22,959 nucleotides of DNA from Treponema sp. (GTDB taxonomy: Bacteria > Spirochaetota > Spirochaetia > Treponematales > Breznakiellaceae), in the NCBI GenBank assembly GCA_031264475.1, contig JAISEA010000064.1, positions 1 through 22,959 on the forward strand. Reading direction: 5' to 3'. Position 1 is the first letter of the stretch; every line of letters starts with the position of its first letter. Below are positions 7,867 to 15,525 of this stretch, one piece after another. The position numbers were made by a program, and so were the translations under genes. The notes beneath the pieces were generated by a model. The model was given only the letters and a program-made list of their open reading frames with translations. It searched no databases and was not told where the DNA came from.

Positions 7867-8004
7867 GTTGAATAAGAAGAATATGAGAACGGCATAAAGA
7901 TAGCGAATGTTTGTTTGGATTGGGTTGAAAATAAAATCAAAGAAACTGAAGAAAAGAAAGCCTTTATTCGTGTACTTTACAGGTGCCAGACACCCGCTCG
8001 GATA

Positions 8005-8046
8005 AAAGAAGGACGTCTCCACGCTTTAGCGGAGACGTCCTTCTTT
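8005..8046. terminator. strong bidirectional terminator hairpin ending the lipoprotein operon
   Basis: A perfect 16-bp stem: the left arm (8005-8020) begins AAAGAAGGACGTC and the right arm (8031-8046) is its exact reverse complement, with a 10-nt loop. On the minus strand the right side of the stem runs into a T-rich tail. It lies 61 bp beyond the stop of the gene at 8107 and is its probable terminator. Confidence 0.8.
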
Positions 8047-8106
8047 ACAGAAAGCGTCTAACAGGCTTCCCCTTGCGGGGAGTCCCGTAAACACCGGCTT
8101 GCGCCG

Positions 8107-10695
8107 TTAGAAAGCCCTGACAGGTCTGACGCGAAGGTATTGGTGGTGTTTTTCCCTTGGAGCGCTAGAGCCGTCGGTAAAATCAACGGCGTAGGCTTCA
8201 CTGTTGCTGTACTCCATAGAAGACCAATACGGTGTATCTGCGAAGTAGCCTAAACCATTGGCTTTCAATTCGGTGTACATTGCGGTAAGTTCATTCAGGC
8301 TGGGCAGGAACCAATCGTCATAACCGCCGTAGGTGAAATTATCACAGGCTTTCGCCGCGCCGTTCTCATCATTAATATAGGCGCTCTCGCCGGCGTTGCC
8401 TTTTACCGTCTGAATCATGCTCAATGTGTTCTCCCTTCCAGAGCCTATATATGGATAAGTAGTAACAGGATAGTATTCTCCGTCTGTATTTGGAAGAGAC
8501 ATCCAGTTCATATTATTACTTCCGTTGTAAGGAGACAGAGCGTCTTGCGGCGCGGCTTCAAGGTATTTCCAGCCCTGATAGGTGACGGTATCCGCATCCT
8601 GTTCTACATAGAAGATTGACCCGCCCGCGGGACCTATATCACCGACTAAATACTCAAGTGTTACGGTTGTGTTGTTAGACGGCATGATAAATTTATAGGT
8701 CTTGCTGGCACCGTCTTCGGGTTCGGGTATTAGCGTTTCATTGTCCAGCGATACCACTGATGGATAGCCGACAACCTGAACCTCTGTACCTTCCGCTACA
8801 TAAGCGCCGTCTGCTAACTGTGGCGCAGAGATGGGATCCCCAAGGTTATTCCTCATGTCCGGAACGGTAATTGTTACGTCTCCTTTTCCCGTCCCCGTTA
8901 TCCAAAGATTACGAATCTCAGCGACAAGAACTATCATCTCCACATCTTTGGCAAACTGCGCGACCTCAACTTTAATCTGTTTGCTCATCAAAGCCTCTGG
9001 GTTACCATCTGTCTTCGTCAGTCTGAGCTGGAATAAAAAGTCGCCTTTATACTCTTTATATTCATCTGGCAGTTTAAACTGCCAGGAGCCGCCGCTAACG
9101 GTGATTACTCTGATAGGTTTGTCCGCATCAGCCTTCCCGTCTTTATCAGCATCTAACCATACAAACACCCGTTGCGCGGTATAACTGGCGTTTGAGTTCT
9201 CGGCGTTGCGAACGACAGCGATACCTACTTTCGGATCGGTGTCCAATTCTGGCATGGTTACCTCTATGTCAGCGTCCGGCATCTTGAAGGCAATGTAAAC
9301 ATAACTCCAATCCCAGGATGGAGAAATAACAAGCTCATCATCTTCTTCCGTAAGAAGAATATCCGTCTCTCTGTATTTGACTTTCACCGCCTCCGCTATA
9401 ATACCGCTATTGGCGGGGATATTGACGGTTATTTGTATATTATTGTCCGAATCATCGATGTATAAGACGTCATAACGAGTTTTGTTATCACTATCGCCGC
9501 TGGTTTTGAGTACGTTACCGCCTGTTACGTCCGCGTTCTTTACAGGAATTGTAATCTTTCTGATTTTAGCTTCCAGCTCAATGTCTTGCTTGCCGTATTT
9601 GTTGTTTATTTCCTGCCATACCCACCGGCTTTGCATTGTGTTATTAGGATGTTCTTGAGATTGCAGAGTAAAGCAAAAGAACACAGGATAACCGTCAAGA
9701 TTCTGGTATTGGTTATCCGTAGATGTAAACGGAACCTTAATGTTATCGGCAATCAAGTTGGAAGGAAGGATCAGTTCCCAATTACCATAATCGTCAATAG
9801 ACGCTTCAATAGACTCTGAAGCTATTAACCGATAGTCAAAACCCAGAGAGTCGTCAATCTTGTTCCCATCATTGTCAATAACCTTGAGTATATGCACCTC
9901 AGTAGGCTTGTAGGTATCCGTCCCGCTAGAATAAGGATCAATCGTCGCGGTTCCGGTGAAGCGCAGACCAGCGGTAAAGTCGGTTTCGACGAACTCATAC
10001 TCGCCCGCTCGTAGCGCTGTCGTCATATAGGGATAAATATACACGGTCTCTTGCCGATACGCATTCATTTCATGCTCAAAGTTGCCAATGGCAATCGACC
10101 GCCCGCTGGTCAGTCCAACAAGGAGCGTATAAATACCCGCGGGGAGTTCAAGGATTTTACTGTCGTTCTCTTTCAACAGATCGATCTCAACGGTTCCGCT
10201 ATTCGGATTAGACGGCGTAAGCGTCATAACCGCGCTTTTGAGCGTCGCCGTATCTATAGCGGTGAGGTCTATCGCGGCATAATCAAAGGTACCGTAGGTA
10301 TCCGTTACGCTTTCAGTCAGCGTTACCTTAGCCTGAACGGTCTTTCCCGCGGCTACACTTAGCGAGATACTCCCAGACACCGCTGGTTTCTTCACCTCGT
10401 CAACCTCGATAAAAGCCGTTACACTCAAAGCCCACGTCCCGGGTTCAAGGTCAAACGCCTTGCCGTTTTCCGCCTGCGTCATCACTTCCACGATAACAGT
10501 CGAACCCTTCTCAAAGACCAGCGCGTATTCTGTAAAAACCTCTGCGGTCGGTCCGACCGTGCGCGCGCCCGCGTCAGCACCGCCGACGTGTACCACCGCC
10601 CTTCCTGTTTCTGCCTGCTTGGGACTGTCCAACATGTCCGAGCACCCAAATAGTATACTTACAAGTCCACATAGTATTAAAAACTTTCTCATCAT
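8107..10695 (-). CDS. large surface lipoprotein with DUF1566/Lcl-like C-terminal domain
   Basis: 862 residues from the first ATG (10695). The second ATG at 10692 gives a better 6-nt spacing to GGAG and may be the true start. The signal MMRKFLILCGLVSILFGC has a lipobox ending at C18 (LFGC), so this is a lipoprotein. The middle is beta-rich with two EF-hand-like acidic loops (DNDGNKIDD and DADKDGKADAD) that may bind calcium. The last 175 residues match the DUF1566/Lcl pattern: VGDIGPAGGSIFYV, GWKYLEAAP, GYDDWFLPSLNEL, YWSSMEYS and a final LRVRPVR. Such domains occur in exported proteins of spirochetes and are thought to be ligand-binding or adhesin-like. It follows the Ig-like lipoprotein by 12 bp, in the same operon. 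Exact function unknown. Confidence 0.8.
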   Translation of the reverse strand: MMRKFLILCGLVSILFGCSDMLDSPKQAETGRAVVHVGGADAGARTVGPTAEVFTEYALVFEKGSTVIVEVMTQAENGKAFDLEPGTWALSVTAFIEVDEVKKPAVSGSISLSVAAGKTVQAKVTLTESVTDTYGTFDYAAIDLTAIDTATLKSAVMTLTPSNPNSGTVEIDLLKENDSKILELPAGIYTLLVGLTSGRSIAIGNFEHEMNAYRQETVYIYPYMTTALRAGEYEFVETDFTAGLRFTGTATIDPYSSGTDTYKPTEVHILKVIDNDGNKIDDSLGFDYRLIASESIEASIDDYGNWELILPSNLIADNIKVPFTSTDNQYQNLDGYPVFFCFTLQSQEHPNNTMQSRWVWQEINNKYGKQDIELEAKIRKITIPVKNADVTGGNVLKTSGDSDNKTRYDVLYIDDSDNNIQITVNIPANSGIIAEAVKVKYRETDILLTEEDDELVISPSWDWSYVYIAFKMPDADIEVTMPELDTDPKVGIAVVRNAENSNASYTAQRVFVWLDADKDGKADADKPIRVITVSGGSWQFKLPDEYKEYKGDFLFQLRLTKTDGNPEALMSKQIKVEVAQFAKDVEMIVLVAEIRNLWITGTGKGDVTITVPDMRNNLGDPISAPQLADGAYVAEGTEVQVVGYPSVVSLDNETLIPEPEDGASKTYKFIMPSNNTTVTLEYLVGDIGPAGGSIFYVEQDADTVTYQGWKYLEAAPQDALSPYNGSNNMNWMSLPNTDGEYYPVTTYPYIGSGRENTLSMIQTVKGNAGESAYINDENGAAKACDNFTYGGYDDWFLPSLNELTAMYTELKANGLGYFADTPYWSSMEYSNSEAYAVDFTDGSSAPREKHHQYLRVRPVRAF

Positions 10696-10707
10696 CGTCT
10701 CCTTTCT

Positions 10708-12606
10708 TTAGTGAGTTATGCTGAATTTAAGCGTCCTCGAATATTCAGCCTGTGCCCTCTTGCCGATAAAACCAATGACATGACCCCCAAACGTATAGTC
10801 GTCCGCTCTTATGGTAATGATGTTATCAGTACTATAAGGCTTACCATCTATAGTCCACCGTATATCGCTAAAATCGCTGGTGGTACTGATAACGACCATA
10901 TCGGAAAGCTCATTGCTTCTGCTCAGAGACAGAAAGATCGTCTGATTGGGGTTGTTCTCCGTAGCTTCTGGCAGTCCGTATACCTCTATCCGTAAGTCGC
11001 TGGCTAGATCAATGGTAAAAGACGTTTCTTCGTAAACATTCACGGTAAAATACGCCTTCTGCCTGCCTACGGTAACCGTCACCTCTTTTCCCGCCCCGAC
11101 CTTTGAGCTGTCAAAACCACTGATGTTGGCGTCCGTGATTATCTCACGCCGCGTAGTAGCGTCAGAATAACACCCGGTTATCACAAAACCACTGAGATCA
11201 AGCGCCTCGTTTAAGAGATAGACCGTCTTACCCTGTACCGATACTTCAATGTAGTCCAACTTGACAATATCCACAACGAAAGTTACCGCCTGCTCGCCTA
11301 CCGTAAGCCGCAAGGTCTGAAGCCCGCTCTTGTCCGGGTTAAACCCACTGATATTTTCCTCTGTAAGTTCTTCAATCGCGGTTGAACCGTCCGAATAGGT
11401 TCCTGTAACAACAAGTCCATTGATCAAATCCTCGTACAGGCGACCTAGTTCTTCAAACGTCCCCTGCTCTTCAGGTATGTACAAGACTCTATCAGGTTTC
11501 TCGGTTATCGCTATGGACTCCAGAACCTTTTGCGGGAGAACCGTAACCTCAAAGGTCGTAGTCTTCCCATTAACGGAGACTAAAATCTCCTGAACGCCTG
11601 CCTGCGAGCCGTTAAAGCCGGATATTGCGGGGCTTTCCACGCTCTCACTTGTACCATCTGAATAAACACCGCTCACGATTAGCCCCGTAGTGTCAAGAGC
11701 CGTAGCCCCATATTCATACACCGCCGTGTCAGGCAGTTTGCTAACGGTTATGGACTCCAGAACCTTTTGCGGGAGAACCGTAACCTCAAAGGTCGCAATC
11801 TTCCCATTAACGGAGACTAAAATCTCTTGAACACCCGCCTGCGAGCCGTTAAAGCCTGATATTGCGGGGCTTACCACGCTTTCACTCGAACCGTCTGAAT
11901 AAACGCCGCTCACGATTAGCCCTGTAGTATCAAGTGCCGTAGCCCCATACTCATACGTCGTCGTGTTGGGCAGTTTGCTAATCACTATAGACTCCAATCT
12001 GCTTGCGCGAACTTGAATATTAAACGTGGCTGTTGTACTCCCAATGGTTACCGTTACGGCTTTCGTTCCTTCCGTAGTAGTATCAGGCTCTGAAAGTTCA
12101 TATCGGTCTTCGTTTTTAGAAACGCCGTCCGAGTAGAACCCTACAACGGCAAGACCTGTTGAATCGAAAGATTCGTATCGCTCATATACGGTCTTGAGAG
12201 GAGGCGCTTTTATGACCAGAGAACTCAACACCGTTGCGCTTGCTGGATAACTCACCGTTACTTGATACGATTGACTGGTTCCATCCTCCGCCTTAACCGT
12301 ATAAGAGATAGGGGAGCTAATATTAACAGCTTCTCGCGATTTAGGATACACCACCGCGCCTTCCGAAATGATAAGTTCAGGCGCCAAGCTAGTTAGCTCA
12401 GTGCCTGTATCTACTATTACGGAAATTGTTTTACTTGTTTGGTTAATAACGCCCCTCTTACTGCCAATCTTAAATTCGATAATGTTCTTATCGGTCAACA
12501 GGGGTTCTTCCTCACACCCGATAAAACTCAAAAGCGCTAGGCACAGGAGCATAGCGTTTACAATTACGGTAGCGTGGAATTGGCTACCTGAATGTCTGTT
12601 TTGCAT
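10708..12606 (-). CDS. lipoprotein with tandem bacterial Ig-like domains
   Basis: 632 residues from the ATG at 12606, preceded by AAGGAT with 7-nt spacing. The frame is open to 12651, but no ribosome binding site supports that. The signal peptide ends in a lipobox (LSFIGC, C31). Residues about 35-122 resemble a DUF5018-type domain (IEFKIGS, VYPKSREAVNISSPISYTVKAEDG). Five Ig-like domains of the type LDTTGLxVxGxYSDG and AGVQEILVSVNGK follow (about 125-540). Domains 2 and 3 are nearly identical, encoded by 237-bp repeats (landmarks at 11513, 11750 and 11987). The last 90 residues are a distinct cap. Ig-like stalks of this sort display binding modules outside the cell. The near-identical repeats could recombine to change stalk length. 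Confidence 0.85.
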   Translation of the reverse strand: MQNRHSGSQFHATVIVNAMLLCLALLSFIGCEEEPLLTDKNIIEFKIGSKRGVINQTSKTISVIVDTGTELTSLAPELIISEGAVVYPKSREAVNISSPISYTVKAEDGTSQSYQVTVSYPASATVLSSLVIKAPPLKTVYERYESFDSTGLAVVGFYSDGVSKNEDRYELSEPDTTTEGTKAVTVTIGSTTATFNIQVRASRLESIVISKLPNTTTYEYGATALDTTGLIVSGVYSDGSSESVVSPAISGFNGSQAGVQEILVSVNGKIATFEVTVLPQKVLESITVSKLPDTAVYEYGATALDTTGLIVSGVYSDGTSESVESPAISGFNGSQAGVQEILVSVNGKTTTFEVTVLPQKVLESIAITEKPDRVLYIPEEQGTFEELGRLYEDLINGLVVTGTYSDGSTAIEELTEENISGFNPDKSGLQTLRLTVGEQAVTFVVDIVKLDYIEVSVQGKTVYLLNEALDLSGFVITGCYSDATTRREIITDANISGFDSSKVGAGKEVTVTVGRQKAYFTVNVYEETSFTIDLASDLRIEVYGLPEATENNPNQTIFLSLSRSNELSDMVVISTTSDFSDIRWTIDGKPYSTDNIITIRADDYTFGGHVIGFIGKRAQAEYSRTLKFSITH

Positions 12607-12619
12607 AAAAATATCCTTA

Positions 12620-12835
12620 TTAGGTAATTTTGCTTGGAACCGCCGCTCCAATACGCCGACCTGTCAGGGCAGGCTTATCAGAACGTTCTGTTCCATATAT
12701 AACAATCGCAATGCGGTTGTTATCAAAAGGAGGAGCGTCTTGCTCTCTCCCAATCACGGAATAATCGCCGAGCCGATCCGTCCTTGCAGTAGCCTTATTA
12801 TAGGAAGCTACCGCGGATCAATCTGTGGTACTCAT
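12620..12835 (-). pseudogene. small gene with in-frame TGA at codon 6
   Basis: A strong ribosome binding site (AAGGAGG, 5 nt spacing) precedes ATG at 12835. The reading is MSTTD, then TGA (12818-12820), then 65 further sense codons in the same frame (SAVASYNKATARTDRLGDYS and onward, ending in AVPSKIT) to a double stop at 12620. The post-stop part looks like real protein (ordered hydrophilic sequence with a RIAIVIYGTE strand) and ends 14 bp before the Ig-lipoprotein ATG. The simplest reading is a recent nonsense mutation. TGA recoding is less likely. No function recognised. Confidence 0.5.
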
Positions 12836-13081
12836 AACTACCTCCTTACTAAAAAGCTTTATATACTTGTCTCCAAATGGGAGAAAAGTCTGTAGAAACG
12901 TCAGACGATAGCTAGACGACTTCCGTTGAGAATAAGAGATTATTTGATAGAAAATTATCGTATGTAGGTTATATATAATTATATTACGGGGGGGGGGGGC
13001 ACCAGCCACAACGACTCCTGTATCTGTCGCAAGACTTAATTGAGAATAGTTAGTCGTTTTTACTGTTCTTTCTAATTTCAT
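12818..13081 (-). CDS. leader ORF with a C12 homopolymer tract (possible phase-variable small gene)
   Basis: This is the first ORF after the promoter at 13100-13129, with AAGGA 8 nt before the ATG at 13081. The start reads MKLERTVKTTNYSQLSLATD then a GVVVAGAPPP stretch. The proline codons come from a run of 12 C (plus-strand G at 12988-12999). With 12 C the frame continues for 87 codons, but the part after the tract is AT-rich and looks like translated spacer. One frame ends after P-V-I and the other directly after the prolines. The real product may therefore be a peptide of about 31-33 residues, or the tract may act only on the leader. No homologue recognised. Confidence 0.35.
   Translation of the reverse strand: MKLERTVKTTNYSQLSLATDTGVVVAGAPPPRNIIIYNLHTIIFYQIISYSQRKSSSYRLTFLQTFLPFGDKYIKLFSKEVVMSTTD
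12988..12999. repeat. G12/C12 homopolymer tract
   Basis: Twelve consecutive G on the plus strand (C in the minus-strand leader ORF), in an otherwise AT-rich stretch. Runs of this length are prone to slippage. It lies about 100 bp downstream of the operon promoter. Confidence 0.9.
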
Positions 13082-13099
13082 TTACTTTATCCTTTATTT

Positions 13100-13129
13100 A
13101 TTCTATTCTTAATAATCAAGAATTGTCAA
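13100..13129 (-). promoter_or_regulatory. strong promoter of the lipoprotein operon
   Basis: Reading leftward, a perfect TTGACA (13129-13124) and TAGAAT (13105-13100) are separated by 18 bp. It lies about 20 bp upstream of the leader ORF start and can drive everything down to the terminator at 8005-8046. The 14-unit palindromic array (13327-13620) ends about 200 bp upstream. Confidence 0.7.
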
Positions 13130-13175
13130 GCGATGTTTTTATATTTTCTGTATTCTTGTTCGAGGGTGTCCGGGT

Positions 13176-13238
13176 GTCAGAGGCATGAGAGCAGAGAGTA
13201 ATGAGCAGAGAGCAAAGAGTAGAGAGGAAAGAACAAAG
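13176..13238. repeat. three 21-bp units rich in GAGCAGAGAG / AGCAAAGAG
   Basis: Three successive 21-bp units (13176, 13197, 13218) share an AG-rich pattern ending in GAGCAGAG, GAGCAAAG and GAACAAAG. On the minus strand they translate to LCSHASD, LCSLLIT and LCSFLST. They resemble the reverse complement of the TTGCTCATTAC modules at 6904-7260. Confidence 0.6.
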
Positions 13239-13326
13239 ACAGGCGGTGGGTGTCTGAGGCACGAGGGCGGTGGTGTCAGACACGGCGCGGGGACGCGGTC
13301 GGGGCGGCACGGCGGCGGTGTCTCTG

Positions 13327-13620
13327 TTTGAGTCAAAGTCCGTCCCGTTTGAGTCAAAGTCCGTCCCGTTTGAGTCAAAGTCCGTCCCGTTTGAGTCAAA
13401 GTCCGTCCCGTTTGAGTCAAAGTCCGTCCCGTTTGAGTCAAAGTCCATCCCGTTTGAGTCAAAGTCCATCCCGTTTGAATCAAAGTCCGTCCCGTTTGAG
13501 TCAAAGTCCATCCCGTTTGAGTCAAAGTCCATCCCGTTTGAGTCAAAGTCCATCCCGTTTGAGTCAAAGTCCATCCCGTTTGAGTCAAAGTCCATCCTGT
13601 TTGAGTCAAAGTCCATCCTG
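13327..13620. repeat. 14 x 21-bp tandem array with palindromic core TTTGAGTCAAA
   Basis: Fourteen units, each TTTGAGTCAAA followed by GTCCGTCCCG or GTCCATCCCG, with no indel. Unit 8 has TTTGAATCAAA and the last two end in CCTG. The core is an interrupted palindrome (5-1-5) and includes a GANTC site in every unit. All six frames are open or nearly so because 21 is divisible by three. The minus-strand frame (seven-residue MDFDSNG repeats) lacks a ribosome binding site, so I do not call a gene. Confidence 0.95.
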
Positions 13621-13695
13621 TCCGCCGACACCGCGTCTGACGTTAAGCGTTACGCCAGAGCCTTCAGTGGCGTCAGACGTGGTTGTATGTGTGGG

Positions 13696-13770
13696 GGTAT
13701 GGAGATAGGGGGGCGCACCACAAGGTTTACCGTGAGCCGTCCTCCGTTTAAGGAAAGACGCACCCCCCTC
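13696..13770. repeat. 75-bp dispersed element, copy 1
   Basis: Starts GGTATGGAGATAGGGGGGCG and ends in CACCCCCCTC. It has inverted arms (AGGGGGGCGC with GCACCCCCCT, one mismatch). The same element occurs at 20561-20635 with the same 75-bp length and only a modest number of substitutions. Confidence 0.8.
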
Positions 13771-13818
13771 CTACTATGGAAGTGGTTAGTGATTAGTGGT
13801 AAGTGTCAGAGACATCGG

Positions 13819-13925
13819 ACAACGCGTAGGTTCCGCTTGTTTATAAGCGTAACCGTCAGCTCAGTGGAAGCGGCACTACCTTTCGGATAACGCCCCGTGG
13901 GAAGTTGTTAAACACCCTTTGGGTG
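13819..13925 (+). repeat. ~105-bp dispersed palindromic element, copy A
   Basis: Contains GGTTCCGCTT (13829-13838) and AAGCGTAACC (13845-13854) as a near-perfect hairpin, then CAGTGGAAGCGGC and a terminal CACCCTTTGGGTG hairpin (13913-13925). An inverted copy lies at 17590-17700. Partial pieces lie at 13966-14010 and 17737-17772. Confidence 0.75.
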
Positions 13926-13940
13926 CGTCATGTCAGTTGG

Positions 13941-13973
13941 ACGCGGGTCCCCCTTTCATAAAACAACCCGCGT
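13941..13973. terminator. inverted repeat at the 3' end of the Gx transporter gene
   Basis: ACGCGGGT (13941-13948) and ACCCGCGT (13966-13973) are perfect 8-bp arms with a 17-nt loop that contains the stop codon of the leftward gene. It may serve as terminator and belongs to the local repeat family. Confidence 0.35.
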
Positions 13974-15155
13974 GAAGTATGTAAACAGCCTGTGGCTGTG
14001 GGGGAGATATGCGAGAAGGATCGCGGCGCAGAGAACGGCGATGTCGCGAGGACGCGAGCGTGAGGCGGGAGCCTTTTCAGCACTCGTGCACAATCCGCCT
14101 AACTCAAACAAAAGCGCATCGAGGCGGTCAATGATCCTTTCCCTATTCTTCCATGCTTCCCTCTTTTTCAAATGTTCCCCTCTTTGCCCCAGAAAGGCGA
14201 ATATACGAAAGGACTCAGAGATAAGAGAGCCGAATCTGCCCGGAATACGCAAGTCTCCGCTCACACACACCTTTGACAACATGAAAAGCCCTTGAACCGT
14301 TACAGCTCTGCGGATTCCCATCAAGAGAGCGCCTTTTGTCAGCCTGAAGCCGCCGAATGACCCCAAAACCTGCCCATAAGGAACAAGCAGGTTAAAGAAA
14401 ACAATGCTGACAATCACCAAAGACATCACCAATACATTGTTCTTTCTACCGAGGAGAGTGGCAAACACCCAAAATAGCAAGAATTGGACTACTCTGCCCC
14501 ATGTCGATGGATTGAATACCAACGCCGCCGCCATGATAAGCCCAGCTATGAATAAGTCGCGGCTACTCCCACGAAACCACTTAACAGGAGCTACGACTGT
14601 TTCGGTATACATCCTTGTTGACGCGCCGCGGGGCAGGACTTCTCCATCCGAGACTCGCAGTTTCCGTAACCATTCGGACTTATCCGCAAAGTATTCACAG
14701 AAGCCACCCAATGCCAGACCCGTCGCAAGACCAGCCCCCAGAAACGGCGGCGCTATGAGCAAGGCGCCCCGCCCAAAGACGAACATGGACGCCAACGCTA
14801 TTTGTACGGTGTTGGAAACCATCGCGCCCGCGGTTCCTATACCGATAAAGCTGATATTCTTGCGAAAGAGCCTATGCAAGGCAAACATGACGAGGCTTGA
14901 GAGAACAGTCCCTGATAGGGAAAAAAGGAAGACATAGGAAAAAAGCGAGCCTGTTATAAGCGCCTGCCCGAAAATCTTGATGGCGACTAAGAGAAAGAAG
15001 CTGGGCGTGGGAAGAATATCAAGGGCAAGCATAAGCGGCAGATTTGCAACGCCAAGACGCATGAACGGCAAAGGCTTGGGAATCATGTATTCTATAGTCG
15101 AAAGGAACAGACAGAACGCGCCCAACAACGCAACCTTGTTACCATGTTGCGGCAT
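13956..15155 (-). CDS. Gx transporter / heptaprenyl diphosphate synthase component I-like membrane protein with extra C-terminal half
   Basis: 399 residues from ATG 15155, overlapping the 3' end of the NusG-II gene by 17 bp. A GTG at 15176 is an alternative start. Residues 1-170 match the Gx transporter family (often annotated as heptaprenyl diphosphate synthase component I): IPKPLPFMRLGVANLP near 25-40, GTVLSSLVMFALHRLF near 83-98 and an AGAMVSN segment. These are substrate-binding-like membrane proteins of the ECF S-component type. Residues about 205-330 add a membrane domain with GGFRLTKGALLMGIRRAV, which reminds me of EcfT (CbiQ-type) proteins. The usual family length is about 170-220, so this looks like a fusion. 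The last ~16 residues (HSHRLFTYFTRVVL) are encoded by the dispersed repeat. No ATPase gene is nearby. Confidence 0.75.
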   Translation of the reverse strand: MPQHGNKVALLGAFCLFLSTIEYMIPKPLPFMRLGVANLPLMLALDILPTPSFFLLVAIKIFGQALITGSLFSYVFLFSLSGTVLSSLVMFALHRLFRKNISFIGIGTAGAMVSNTVQIALASMFVFGRGALLIAPPFLGAGLATGLALGGFCEYFADKSEWLRKLRVSDGEVLPRGASTRMYTETVVAPVKWFRGSSRDLFIAGLIMAAALVFNPSTWGRVVQFLLFWVFATLLGRKNNVLVMSLVIVSIVFFNLLVPYGQVLGSFGGFRLTKGALLMGIRRAVTVQGLFMLSKVCVSGDLRIPGRFGSLISESFRIFAFLGQRGEHLKKREAWKNRERIIDRLDALLFELGGLCTSAEKAPASRSRPRDIAVLCAAILLAYLPHSHRLFTYFTRVVL

Positions 15156-15507
15156 CAAGCCCCCCGTTCTCTCCACCTTCTATGGACAGAAATACGCCGT
15201 TTGGCAGACAGGCGACCCATTGCCCATGACTGCGAATATGTCCTCCCGCGATACAGGTCTGGTTGGCGCACGGCGAACTCAAGATACGCGCCTTCCCGCC
15301 GCGAATCTCCACAACCGTATCCCCCAAGGGACCAGGCGCAATAACGGTCTCTTCCGCGTCAAGGGGAAAAACCCACATCCGCCCCGCACTCTTGACGCTT
15401 ACCCGCGCCTCTGTCTTTGCGCCCCCGTAAACAGCCACGCCCGCATAAACCGTCCCACATAAGGCTAACACGACAACCACAGCGTCAATCGGTTTTAATA
15501 ACTTCAC
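15139..15507 (-). CDS. NusG domain II-containing (DUF1312) membrane-anchored protein
   Basis: 122 residues from GTG at 15507, 18 bp after proC, with a GGCGG upstream. An N-terminal hydrophobic segment (AVVVVLALCGTVYAGVAVYGG) anchors or exports the protein. The rest is a small beta domain with the family signature SPCANQTCIAGGHIRSHGQW followed by ACLPNGVFL. Such genes commonly stand beside Gx transporter genes, as here, and are sometimes linked to Rnf/flavin-related clusters. Function is not established. The 3' end overlaps the Gx transporter start. Confidence 0.85.
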   Translation of the reverse strand: MKLLKPIDAVVVVLALCGTVYAGVAVYGGAKTEARVSVKSAGRMWVFPLDAEETVIAPGPLGDTVVEIRGGKARILSSPCANQTCIAGGHIRSHGQWVACLPNGVFLSIEGGENGGLDAATW

Positions 15508-15525
15508 TCGTTTACCGCCGATGGT

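Noticed and set aside
7905..8004. Short plus-strand ORF (about 32 residues, lysine-rich) ending just before the terminator
   Set aside because: Weak ribosome binding site, no promoter seen, and no recognisable domain.
12770..12820. Selenocysteine insertion element behind the TGA at 12818-12820
   Set aside because: The possible hairpin has a 13-nt loop and starts very close to the TGA, unlike typical bacterial SECIS. Kept only as a test within the finding.
13116..13631. Minus-strand ORF with seven-residue MDFDSNG repeats, and overlapping plus-strand ORFs
   Set aside because: Every frame is open only because the 21-bp unit lacks stops. There is no ribosome binding site, and the start would be a GTG inside the array border.
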